Shown in pieces: positions 23,881 through 34,513 of a stretch of DNA of 64,000 nucleotides. The notes under the pieces were generated by a model. It was given only the letters and a program-made list of their open reading frames with translations. It ran no database searches and was not told the origin of the DNA. The translations under genes and the position numbers were made by a program. Source of the stretch: Prosapia bicincta (lineage: Eukaryota; Arthropoda; Insecta; Hemiptera; Cercopidae); contig JBAIZL010000006.1 of assembly GCA_036971475.1 (NCBI GenBank), positions 136,061,731 through 136,125,730 of the forward strand, read 5' to 3'. Numbering within the stretch: position 1 is the stretch's first letter; every line of letters starts with the position of its first letter.

Positions 23881-24414
23881 ATTATCGAAAATTTAATTTA
23901 CATATTTATTTAATTATTATAGTATAGAGGTATTCATTTTAGTTTGTGTTTAGTTCTATTAATGTCAACCTATTTATTTTCTACATCGTGTTATTTATAT
24001 TATTATATTGTTTTGTTATCTATTGTTATGTTTTTCTTTATTGTTACATATGTATTGTTGCATATTTATTTTTATGTTAATACTGTTATGTTTTGTAAAT
24101 TTTGTTTTGTTTTTGGTATTTAATTTTACTGTATTTTCTTTATCTAACTATGCTGTTATTACATTTGCTGTTGTTTAAGGATGATAACCTCAATTGGTTT
24201 TTCGAAAATAAATAACATTAGAGGCAGAATAAATAAAAAAAACAAAGGTATTTGCTGATATTGATAATAAATTCAATGCCAGAAAAAATATTGAGTAATA
24301 TCTATAAAAAAAATTCCTCCAGAATTATCAGCTAGCTACTTGTAGACTAGGTTTTATAATCTATAACATAATATGAAATCAAAATTTTTGTTTTGTTACG
24401 TGCATATTTTTTAG

Positions 24415-24585
24415 CTTTGCTTTTTGGCGGAGAGTTAACTCATGACCCACATCATCGTCACATTGGTTGTATCGACCCTCAGTGCGATCTGATTGGAGTA
24501 GTAAAAGACGCATATGAGAATGCAAGATTCCTTTGTGATCAGTACTATCTTTCTTCGCCAGAGTTGGTAGTCTCTGAGCATAATG
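24415..24585 (+). CDS. Pdk: Pdk coding exon: linker to kinase domain
   Basis: The acceptor is tttttag before 24415 and the donor is GTAAGC at 24586. The exon reads LLFGGELTHDPHHRHIGCID, then PQCDLIGVVKDAYENARFLC and DQYYLSSPELVV. The family motif HIG-ID-C followed by DAYENA-LCD-YY is complete. It joins the helical domain to the GHKL ATP-binding domain. It ends with one base of a Gly codon finished at 29213. This exon lies just downstream of the LINE that ends near 24240. Confidence 0.95.
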
Positions 24586-24881
24586 GTAAGCAGTTTATAA
24601 TTAAAACACTTATTTGGTTTAGAATAAAGAAAACAGTTTAGCAAAATTAAAGAAATGTAAGTCATATATACACAGAGATTGTAGCAGACAAGTGAATGCC
24701 GCAGTTTTGAAAAATAATTTTTTATTATATGGGAAATTTGTTTTATTTTACTTATAAAAGCTAAGGCCATGCAGTGGGTTAAGAAAGAGCTGAACATTAA
24801 GTTTGCTTTGTCTGCCCACCACAGTTTGACTCTTGTGCTTGCAATATAAAATAATCTTACAATCATTAATATCTATAAAAC

Positions 24882-25033
24882 CACTTATTACACTTTTGCT
24901 ATTACTTGCGACCAGACTTTTTGTTAACTAAAGGTTGTTAAATTGTTAACTTACACTTGGAGGAAATGTTTTCGTCTTACGACTTAGTTAACAAAAAGTC
25001 TGGTCGCAAGTAATAGCAAAAGTGTAATAAGTG
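24882..25033. repeat. Perfect 48-bp inverted repeat (hairpin)
   Basis: 24882-24929 is the exact reverse complement of 24986-25033, with a 56-bp loop. A 19-bp direct repeat (ATATCTATAAAACCACTTA) sits at 24869-24887 and 25073-25091. Confidence 0.95.
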
Positions 25034-25091
25034 ATTAACAACCAGCTCGTCATGAATAGCAACAAGATTTCGATATCTATAAAACCACTTA

Positions 25092-26039
25092 CCTAATATA
25101 TAAGAGGGATAGAGAAAATTTGTAACATCAATTTCTATGTAGAGTTTCTGTTGAAAGTGGTAAATTGTTTGTATTAACATTTTAATTTACAAGATTACAA
25201 AATTTTGAAATAATGGGTAGCTATGGTCATGCTGGTAAAATTAATATAAAATCTCATGGTTGGCAAATAGGAGTAGCTCCTCGGCAGGTGGAGGGATTTT
25301 ACTTTCGATATCTTGGCTACACTTCAGTGTACCCTGAATATTCTCTGCAACGAGACTGGTTTGAGGTCAGTACGTCGAGAACTGTCGACATGACAAGTTT
25401 CGTGAAAGAATGTCAATCCAATCTCCTGCTAAGTGCGAAATCTGCTGCCTTATCCGTTATCTTGTTTAGAGGAAAAAACTACGGTTGAGGTTTATAATGA
25501 GGTGAAAACTACATATATGGTGATAAAGCTATGAATCGTACAAGCGGTGTCGCGAGTTTAAAAACTGTTGTATGTCTGTGCATGATAATCAGAGGAGCAG
25601 AAAGTCTTCAATTGTGGAAATTGTGGGGAAAATGTAAAATGCTGATTGACTATGGATAAACTTTCTACAGTGATTTTTTAATCAGAAAAATAAAAAGTTA
25701 TAATGTTTTTCCTGCATGTCTACAAATACACATATTGCCAAAATGTGAAATTCATAACCCACGGGCCAATGGGTATTAGAACCTACTCAAATTTGAAAGG
25801 GTTAATAGAATGAATGTGTCTTTTAAATCTTTTGTAAGCTACAGCCGTTTTTCTTAATCTAGAATTGGTTACAGTCTATATATTTTAGTTTGTATGTAAA
25901 TGGTGCTTGGAGTTTATCTTTTGATTACCAACTAGATGTCTGATGTCTAAAAGATATTTATTTCTTCTTGAATCCTGTAGCATAGCTAAAGATAGATATT
26001 TATAGCATATAAGTTGTCCTTTTACTAGACATTCTAGAC
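25092..26039. other. Pdk intron sequence, nothing recognised
   Basis: An open frame of 91 codons at 25213-25488 has no recognisable family. A GC-balanced stretch at 25210-25490 could be an old coding fragment. Confidence 0.4.
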
Positions 26040-26480
26040 ATGATAGATAGACCCGCCATCAGATTTTATGCCAAGTTAACTGTGTTTCTCAGTTTAATTG
26101 GTGCTCAGTGTTGGTCAGTAGCTGATGTTTCTTTGTGTGTTTACAGTATAAGTATAGAAAATCTACTGTCATCAGAGTTTGACCATATGTTGGAGCTCTG
26201 TGAGAGCGAGGAAATAACATTTAAAGGACTAAATTTAAAAACTACTTGATGTAAATATATATTTTTATAATTAGTGTATTTTTATGTACAGGTATATTCG
26301 AAATGAACAGTTATTAGTGGGGGCCTAGAATCTAATGCAAACTTCAAACCATGAGTTACATTTAAGGAGTTTTTACTAACTATGATCAAAAATAATAATA
26401 AAAAATAATTAACTAATTTACAAAATAATGAATAATAAATTGGACTTGTATAAAATATATATTTAGTGCTATATTAGGGG
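26040..26480. repeat. Interspersed repeat family C, copy 1
   Basis: It shares GATAGACCC-CCATCAG at the start and ATGAACAGTTATTAGTGG then GCCTAGAATCTAA near 26303-26336 with 38617-38960. A short inverted copy occurs near 44230-44290. The 69-codon open frame at its start is not a gene. Confidence 0.55.
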
Positions 26481-26681
26481 CAATATTTTCATAGCGGAAT
26501 ACGACTCATTAAATGCAGGGAATTAATTTATACGTGCTATAGATGTTTTAAATTGCAAACAATTTAATCTGCAATGGTTTAAGGTGTCTAACAATTTAAT
26601 TCCTATACAAAAATACGTAAAACACAGACAATATTTCTACTCACATATTGTTAGTTTTAATCATAAAGAGAAAAACAATTT

Positions 26682-26890
26682 GTGTGTGTGTGTGTGTGTG
26701 TATGTGTGTGCATGCATGTGAGTGTGTGTGTGTGTGTGCATGTGAGTAAGTGTGTGTGGGTGTGTGTGTGTATGTGTGCGTGTGTGTGCGCATATGAGTG
26801 TGTGTGTGTATGTGAGTGTGTGTATGTGTGCATGGTGCGTGTGTGTGTGTATGTGTGCGTGGTGTGTGTGTGCGCGCGCATGTGCGTGCA
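26682..26890. repeat. Compound (TG)n microsatellite
   Basis: About 200 bp of TG repeats with CATG and CGTG interruptions. Open frames of Cys/Val or His/Thr across it are artefacts. Confidence 0.97.
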
Positions 26891-26899
26891 TATGTTGCA

Positions 26900-28139
26900 A
26901 CGTCGTCCCCCCACCTCTTCTTTTACTTTTTGTAACGTTTATGGTGTTACGGAGTTGTTACTTTTTATTATTTTTTATTCGCGCCTGCTTATCTTGGTTC
27001 TGCTCTCATGCTTGTGTAGCCTCGAGCGCTCTTAAAATTTGTCTTGTGTTCACCCATTATTTGCCACGCCTAAACGCAAGCCACTTCCCGCTGATTCCTA
27101 CCTAAAGTTTGTATGACCCCCCCCCCCCCCCAAAATGGTTAACATGTTTTGTCAGTTCTTTAAATAGTCATACTTGTCAGTAAAGTAGTCAGCTGGAAAG
27201 AAACACTATTAGCATGAACATACAAAATTTTCAGAGAATCTTACCATCTTAGAAGATCTGCAGGCACAGCAAGGGAACGTGCAAAATATGATCATGTTTA
27301 AGTTACCTTTTTTAAAGGCTCCTGTGTTCTTTAAACATGATCTGCCAGTAGACTTTGTCTCTGAGCTTCATTATAAAATAACAACTAATTTTCAGAATAG
27401 CTCATTTATTTTACAATAAATTTGTCCTCTGGAGAGGACTCGTTTGAAGAAACATTAGGCTCTGAATTTTATATATTTATTAATTAATGAAATTTAATTA
27501 AAATTGTGATTTGATTTAACAATCATTATTTATTAGTTGGAAAAAACTAAAAGTTTTATTTGTTGTTCAATACAGGATAAATTTAAATACCAAAAGTTTT
27601 TATAATACATTTAATTACTTGTTTTTAAAATAAAAATAAATATATTTTCAACTAAAATACATTTGACTCTCTCTTTACTATTTCTTAGTCTTCCGTATAA
27701 TCACAAATAATTGTTTAAATCTTTCTAATATTTTATATATTTAATTTCTACATTTTATATATAATCACATTATATATACATTATATATAATTACATTTAC
27801 ATACTTAAACAAAAACCTTTCCTAATTTAACATAATAAAATTTTTTATCCTTTGATTTTAAGATTGAATTGGTAAATTATACGTTTTATAACAAATAATT
27901 TTAAAATTTGTATAATTCTATAAATCTAGTCTTCCTGAAAATGATTGGCTTATGACCAAACACACTTTATGAATTTAGTATTTATTATTTACAGTATTAG
28001 TTAAGGATTTTTATCATACAAATTATTTTTACTGCATTTAACATTTATTTAAAATTTCTACTTCGAGTGAAGTCATTGTTTAATTTTTATTGAAAATCTT
28101 GAATCTAATATTTTTAACTGACTAAATTTGACGTTATTT
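26900..28139. other. AT-rich Pdk intron sequence with a C run
   Basis: A run of about 15 C lies at 27117-27131. The rest is A/T-rich with no recognised element. Confidence 0.5.
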
Positions 28140-28460
28140 TTATATAATAGAGAAAATGACACCAAGAATTTCCCTGCAGGTCCTAGAGTCCTCTCGTCTT
28201 GATTCCAGGTCCCTGGAGATTGGAAGTAGCCATCCCTGGTAAGTCGATGGAAGTCCTTCTCCATTCTCCTCTGATCTTCACGTCCCGGAGGCTGAGTCTG
28301 AAGTCCTCGTCCGTGGATCGAATTAAACGTCAGAAATGTGGCGGTTTGGTTCCATCTGGCCCTTGGTGGTTGTCGTAGGCGCGGACCGACATAACGACCG
28401 TTAGCACCTCGTATTAAAAATTTTTCACAGACTGCCTTACAGGTCCTTAAGTTCCTGTAT
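28140..28460. other. GC-richer patch of unknown nature in a Pdk intron
   Basis: The surrounding intron is very AT-rich, but this stretch is balanced and non-repetitive. On the - strand it is open through 28264-28073 and reads EKDFHRLTRDGYFQSP, then TWNQDERTLGP. No family recognised. It could be a mobile-element leader or a lost exon. Confidence 0.3.
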
Positions 28461-28985
28461 TTATTGCAGTTATGTTACCCTTCCCCCACTCTTAGCTCGT
28501 CGCTATCTCTGAGCTTTTTTCTTTTACGGGTGGGTTGGACAACATATTCGATTAAACCTGCATAATTCTGTTTTCAGTTTTGGAATACTGAAAAATGTCT
28601 ATTTCTTTAAAATGGCTGTAACTTTTATGTTATTTAAGTTTTTTAGATTTCGTTTTCACTATTGTTATTTTATTATTTTGCTGGTCATTTTAAAATGTCA
28701 GTGATAGTTCTACGTGGCCTAGTTCTTAAGTTAGCATTTTTCGGCACTTGGAAAATTTTCACTGCTCTCCCGTTTGTCAAATTTAGTTAGTTAAAACAGT
28801 TTTATTTTATTTTAATTTTTAATTTGTCTTAATAATAATTATTCAAGATTTTTACTGACTTCTTCACTCTTTACAACGTTTCATTATACAATAAATTAAA
28901 ACCTTATTATTTAATTATTAAATTTGTTATTAAAAAATTTGAAATGATTAATTTCTCAACTTGAGCGGCCATTTTGACCGTCTCA

Positions 28986-28991
28986 GTGTGG

Positions 28992-29035
<44 letters not shown>

Positions 29036-29051
29036 GTGTGAGTGTGCGTGG
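28986..29051. repeat. (TG)n microsatellite
   Basis: About 19 perfect GT units with flanking imperfect ones, 160 bp before the Pdk exon at 29213. Confidence 0.95.
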
Positions 29052-29212
29052 ATGTATTAAACTAAATATGCACTAGTCTTCCTTTACTGGAAAAATGTGT
29101 GGTTAAAGTTGAGGTAACAATTGTGTATTTGTCACTTGAATTAACAAAAGCTCACCTATTTTGACATTTTGTTTCAATAATATGTCTTGTTTATTTCTGT
29201 AAATGTCTCCAG

Positions 29213-29394
29213 GACCGGAACAAGGAGAACCCATACGAATAGTTTATGTACCTTCTCATCTCTACCACATGTTGTTTGAATTGTTCAAAAACTCGATGCG
29301 TGCAATTGTAGAGCATCATAGTGAAAATAGTAATGACCAGTATCCTCCCATTGAGGTTACAATAGTGAAAGGAAAAGAAGATGTTTGTGTGAAG
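29213..29394 (+). CDS. Pdk: Pdk coding exon: GHKL N-box
   Basis: The acceptor tctccag precedes 29213 and the donor GTAATT follows AAG at 29394. The exon encodes [20 protein letters not shown], then [16 protein letters not shown], then a short loop and [17 protein letters not shown]. The ELFKN segment is the N-box of GHKL ATPases, with Glu and Asn that act in catalysis and Mg2+ binding in the family. The upstream ATG at 29203 spans the end of the intron and is not used. Confidence 0.95.
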
Positions 29395-29946
29395 GTAATT
29401 AGGACTTTTTACTCATTTTAGTCACTCTGCTATGGGACTGTCAGTTTCTATATACTTTTTGTTGTCCTAATTTTGTTTTATTTTGCTTTTGCAATAATTT
29501 AAAATTTTATAAACAATCATTTTGTTATTCAATGGGTATATTTCAAAATCATTATATTTGTATATTTCTTGCTGCTTTTTGCATCATAAAATACGAGACC
29601 ATCTCACCATTCATTAATTTTCACCACTCACCAACCACAGTTTTTTCCTAGAATTGTTGCATTACAAGTAATAAAAAAGTAATGTAATTTGCTCATCTGT
29701 GCAACATTTTAGTTTAAATTGTAAGTGAAATGCCGTATTCTCTAAAATCAACAGTACTGAAACCGTTGTAAGTTTTTATTTTATTTTTATAGTTTTACAA
29801 AAAAATCGCCTAAGGTCTCCTATAAAAAAGACCAAGAATAACCCTATATCGGTCATTTTACTACAGCTGAATCTGTTTCAGTACTGTTTATTTTGACACA
29901 TATGGTAGGTAAGGCATAAAACCAATGACTGGGAGTGTGTATTACA

Positions 29947-29977
<31 letters not shown>

Positions 29978-30013
29978 CACTTTCACTATATGTACTTTAA
30001 CAAGAATCTTACA

Positions 30014-31780
30014 TTTTTTTTTTTTTTCATTAATGGGTAGGTGAAAATTTTCAAAAAGATGCTGCGCAATCCGTATTACGCAACAGTGTGAGATTCTTAC
30101 TCACTAAAAACACCTCCCTTTGTCATGACCAGTTAAAGCAACTGACTAATGACTTTGATTTATAGAAAAAAAATGGTGTTGGAAAACTCAAGTTTCTCTT
30201 TGTCCTAAAGTGGCCAAATCATGTGGTCTAGTTCTTTGTAGACGTGGACATGCTTAGTCACATCAAGTACTGGCTCAATCTCCTGATTAGGATGTATATG
30301 CAGTCTACGCAAATGCTTAGAGGCATAAACCTTAACCTCATCTATAACAAATTTGATTTTCAGATCCCGGTGCAGGTCTTCATTTCTAACGTACCATGGT
30401 GCATTTACCATGTTACGTAATACCTTATTTTGAAATGTCTGAATCATTTTCAAATTTGTTTTTTTGGTACATTCCCATAATTGAATACCGTATGTTCAGA
30501 TGGGTTTTAGAATTTGGTTGTATAATCTTATTTTATTATTTAGTGATAGTTCAGAACTACGGCCCATCAACCCGTATAACTTTCTATATTTGGCATTTAG
30601 TTCTTCTGTTTTCTTTTTTACATGTTCTATCCACTTCAATTTTGCATGCAGTGTCATACCTAGGTATTTTGCTGTATTTGCTGTTGGTATAGCATTGCCA
30701 TTTATCAGTATTTTTGGAGTAATAACCTTTCTGTTTGTATAGGTTACAAGAACGGATTTAGTTTCATTTAACTTAATGCGCCATTTTTGAGTCCAGATAT
30801 AAAGATTATTCATGGCAGTTTGTAAAATATTGGCTGCTTTGGTAACAGAGTTATCTGTTGATAAAAGTGCAGTATCATCAGCAAACGTGGCTGTCATTAT
30901 GTTATTACCCAGTGGAATATCAGCCGTATATAGTAGGTAAAGTGTAGACCCCAGTACACTACCCTGGGATACTCCAGCAGATATCTTTTTCAAGTCTGAA
31001 TAGTCTTTATCATATCTAACCCTAAAATATCTTTCTTCTAAATATGATGAAAGTATTTGATAAAACTGTATTGGTAAATCTCTATAGAGCTTATACTTCA
31101 ACCCTTCATGCCATACTTTATCAAATGCTTGGGCTACATCCAAGAAAGCAGCCATGCAGATTTTTTTTTCTTCTAAAGCATTTTCTATTGTATTAGTGAC
31201 ATGATGAACCTGATCGATTGTAGAATGTTTACTTCTAAAATCAAATTGGTGACCTGGAATCAGTTGCTTTTCATTTATAATCTGTGAAAGTCTTTTTAAT
31301 AGAATTCTTTCAAATATTTTTGACATAATTGGCAACAGCGAAATTGGTCGGTAGGATGTGACTTCTGTAGGAGGTTTACCTGGTTTGGGTTTTACTATAA
31401 TTTCAGCTATTTTCCAGTGTTTAGGTACATATTTAATTTTAAAGCATGCATATATTATAAGCTGCAACTTCAATATAACAATGTCTAACAATGTCCGGTA
31501 GCTCTTTCATTATTTTCCCTGTAACTAGATCATAGCCAGGTGATTTTCTTTCACTTAAATGATGTTTAGTTATATCCCTAATTTCTTTAAGTGTTACACA
31601 TTGAATACTTGTACTGCATGAAATATTGTTAAGGTTTATTAAGATTGGATTTGAGTTTGTATTAAATGGAGTAAACACTTCTTCAAAATAATCAGCAAAT
31701 AATTCAGCTTTTTGCTTCACACTTTTAGCCCAATTACCGTCTCTCATTTTCAAAGGCGGATTTTGAGCAATAGCAAATGT
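30014..31780 (-). mobile_element. 5'-truncated Jockey-type LINE with poly(A) and 12-bp target duplication
   Basis: The element lies between two copies of AAGAATCTTACA (30002-30013 and 31781-31792). On the - strand it ends in a poly(A) tail (T run on + at 30014-30027). It carries RT sequence but no endonuclease or ORF1, so it is 5'-truncated. The duplicated target belongs to the left arm of the surrounding PLE. Confidence 0.9.
30205..31753 (-). pseudogene. Jockey-type reverse transcriptase, broken by one shift and one stop
   Basis: The frames 31753-31439, 31491-30496 and 30453-30205 follow one another. RT motifs: VTSYRPISLLPIMSKIFERI, AFLDVAQAFDKVWHEGL (motif A), ISAGVSQGSVLG (motif B), TATFADDTALL (motif C, the catalytic FADD) and AKYLGMTLHAKL. 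The catalytic residues are kept. A TGA where TGG is expected (LKPI-stop-TYGIQLWE near 30496) and a frameshift near 31450-31490 inactivate it. There is no RNase H domain, as in Jockey. Confidence 0.88.
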
Positions 31781-32369
31781 AAGAATCTTACATGGTATTT
31801 ATGCGAGTGAACTTTCAAAGTTTCGTAGTATCTCCATCATCAAGCATCACTGAGCGGGGTTTGTGGTAGACTGCAAGTTGTGTGGAATTTCTGTTGTCAC
31901 AAGGTATGGTGTACCGTTATTGTTCTATTTTCAGATTCACTGCACTATGGTAGTCTTTTAAGTTTGTCTTGGGGTTAATTTTGTCTATTAGGTTGAATAA
32001 TTTATCGTTTTTTAATTTTATTTGTATTTGTTCGTTTATGATATTATTTTTATGTTTATAAATTTGTAGTTGCTCCCAGATTGTCATTTTGAGGCCTTTT
32101 TGTACATTTTTTATTAGGTGTGCGTTTTATAATATGGGGAATGTGTGTTTGATTTTGATGGCGTGTGTAGCTAAGTTTGAGTTATAAGTTTCAGGTTTGA
32201 TATATGCATTGAGGAGTTCTTGATGTCTGTCTTTTAATTCCTTTTTTGTTTGGCCTATGTATATTTTATTACAGTCTGGGCATTCGATTTTGTATATTCC
32301 ATTATTAAGTGTGGGACATATGTTTTCCGGTTGGTTTATTTTATTGATTATGTTTCCTGTGTTTTTGTA

Positions 32370-32783
32370 AGCTCACAAACTATAAAATCACACGACCCTA
32401 ACGGACATTGGATACGATATGTTGACGATGGATTATACATCTCACAAAATAAGACAATAAATAATATCTTAAATGAAATCAACAACTTACACCCTAACAT
32501 AAAATTCATCATGGAGGAAGAAATAAACAATAAAATAAACTATCTAGACCTAACAATAACCAGAAATACAAGTAACATTGAATACTCAATTTATAGGAAA
32601 CCCACACAAACCATTAATACAATACCAAACCACTTTAACCATCCCTTACAACATAAAATGGCTGCTTACAACTCACTCTTATACAGAATGCTAAAACTGC
32701 CTCTAAGAAATGAAGAAAAAGCCAAAGAAAAACTAATAATATATCAAATAGCCCAAAAAATAGATACAATAAAAAAACTATAG
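32370..32783 (+). pseudogene. PLE reverse transcriptase fragment (YVDD)
   Basis: It reads SHDPNGHWIRYVDDGLYISQ, then MEEEINNKINYLDLTITR and SIYRKPTQTINTIPN, ending TIKKL. YVDD is motif C and YRKPT is typical of the Penelope RT thumb. The fingers and earlier palm motifs are lost. The open frame begins upstream (32250) in left-arm sequence on the other strand, so the start of that frame is not biological. Confidence 0.8.
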
Positions 32784-33000
32784 ATAAATTAGAATTTGAA
32801 ATACAGTATTAAATAAATTAAAACAACCTAAAATCCAACTATACAAACTACAACAAAATGGGCCACATTCACATACACAGGGTACAACATAAAAGGAATA
32901 ACTAAAACACTAAAAATAATAATATTAACATTGCTTACAAAAACACAGGAAACATAATCAATAAAATAAACCAATCGGAAAAAATATCCCACGCTTAATA

Positions 33001-33235
33001 ACGAAATATACAAAATTGAATGCCCAGACTGTAATAATATATACATAGGCCAAACAAAAAAGAAATTAAAAGACATATATCAAGAACACCTCAATACATA
33101 CATCAAACCTGAAACTTATAACTCAAACTTAGCTTCACACTTCATCAAAAACAAACACACATTCCCCACATTAGAAAACGTACACCTAGTAAAAAAAGTA
33201 CAAAAAGGCCTCAAAATGACAATCTGGGAACAATA
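33001..33235 (+). pseudogene. PLE GIY-YIG endonuclease domain
   Basis: Read from about 33003 it gives EIYKIECPDCNNIYIGQTKK, then HLNTYIKPETYNSNLASHFI, KNKHTFPTLENVHLV. IYKI and IYIG match the GIY-YIG core, and the Cys pair before it is usual for Penelope endonucleases. The left arm carries the same domain on the - strand near 32110-32310. Confidence 0.75.
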
Positions 33236-33439
33236 ACAGTACACCACACCTTGTGACAACGGAATTTCCACACAACTCGCAGTCTACCACAACCCCGCTC
33301 AGTGATGCTGGATGATGGTGATACTACCAATCTTTGAAAGTTAACTCGCTTAAATACCAAGTAAGATTCTTGTATAAGTACATATAGTGAAAGTGATGAG
33401 TGAATACAAGAAAACAGTGTTGCAAAGCTAAATATATAT

Positions 33440-34440
33440 ATACGCATACAATGAACACATAATACCAAACAAATTAAATACATACAACGTAAACATATAA
33501 TTCACCTTCGAAACAGAAACAAACAGAACAATTAACTATCTTGACATTACATTAAATATAAACAATAATAAAATAGAAACTACAGTACACAGAAAACCAA
33601 CTTCCAACAACACCACAATACACAACAAATCTAACCACCCCTGGAAACACAAAATTAACACTTACAGTAACATGATAAATAAAGCAGTCAAATACAGACA
33701 AGAAAAAACAAACAAAAATTAAATGAAGAATTAGATGACATTACAAAAATAGCAATAGAAAATGGAAACAACAAACACCTAAAAAACATGTACAATAAAT
33801 TTACGAAAAAACCTAACCTCAACACAACACTACAACCTGAACACAAAAATAATAATAAAAAATCTACCTAAAATATAAATACACCAATAACAAAAAAAAG
33901 AATAACAACAAACATATACAACAAAGAACACTATACTCCAACGTACATACCAAACAACAAAATAAAAAAATATCTTAAAAACACAAACCACAAAACAAAT
34001 ACAGAAAAACATAACCTATGTGGAATTTACAAAATTACATGTAACGACTGCAACGCATTTTACATAGGAAAAACAACCACATCATTTAAAATAAGATTTG
34101 AAGCACAATACAGAGCATTCAAAAATAAAAATATAAAAGCATCAAATCGTGCAGCACACCTAATATGACATAAACATGACATAACAAATTATGAAAATAA
34201 CCTAACCATACTTGAAATAAATAATAACCCAATAAAACTAAACTCGCTAGAAAAATACAACATTTATAAAAACATACACAACAATTTAATGAACAATTGA
34301 ACAATTTACTGTTCAAAAACATTATACACGCGGCTCAATGAAGAAACATGTATGACGTCAACAAATACCATCACAGACCGAACAACCACACCAGAAAAAT
34401 AAAGAAAATTAATTCAGTGATTCGACAATGGTCAAGTGAC
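33440..34440 (+). mobile_element. Second Penelope-like element, 5'-truncated and frameshifted
   Basis: Over 90% alike by eye to 50690-51660. Fragments read INYLDITLNINNNKIETTVH, RKPTSNN, HPWKHKINTYSNM, then SGIYKI-like sequence near 34015 and ASNRAAHLI. It lacks the terminal CCGAAAGG part, stopping at 34440. The - strand open frames 33830-34322 are shadows of it. Confidence 0.75.
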
Positions 34441-34513
34441 TATATGAAGCCGTCTTATAAATGGCGAGTAAAAAAATATATTTATTCACTGGTCTTGAAA
34501 AATCATATAAATA

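Larger units (their letters stand above)
19915..24240 (+). mobile_element. I/Jockey-type LINE, internally deleted and frameshifted
   Basis: Order along the + strand: GC-rich 5' region, ORF1 with zinc knuckles (20746-21344), endonuclease (21800-22470), reverse transcriptase N-terminal half (22840-23690), the extreme C-terminus, then an AT-rich 3' UTR ending in AATAAATAAAAAAAAC near 24230. The second half of RT and the RNase H domain are missing at about 23690. The related copy at 45490-48060 retains RNase H remains, which defines the lost part. The 5' limit is approximate and no clear target duplication was seen. Confidence 0.75.
29974..33432 (+). mobile_element. Penelope-like element with inverted terminal arms, interrupted by a LINE
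   Basis: The left arm (29974-30013, then 31781-32371) is an inverted copy of the right arm (about 32932-33400); for example TTACAAAAACACAGGAAACA on the right is mirrored at 32350-32370. Between them, on +, is an RT fragment with IRYVDDGLYI. The arms encode a GIY-YIG-type endonuclease, on - in the left and + in the right. (TA)n tracts touch both ends. A Jockey-type LINE sits in the left arm. Inverted terminal arms and RT plus GIY-YIG are known features of Penelope elements. Confidence 0.8.

Noticed and set aside
26040..26249. 69-codon open frame
   Set aside because: Its sequence is shared with the dispersed repeat at 38617, so it is a repeat family member, not an exon.
26657..27105. Open frames of 79-117 codons on both strands
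   Set aside because: They are translations of the (TG)n microsatellite and have no other content.
30396..30742. Open frames on + opposite the Jockey-type RT
   Set aside because: Shadows of the - strand RT, which carries the FADD and LGM motifs.
33830..34322. Cys/Phe/Tyr-rich open frames on -
   Set aside because: Antisense of the A-rich PLE coding sequence; the same happens at 49589-49777 and 39060-39242.
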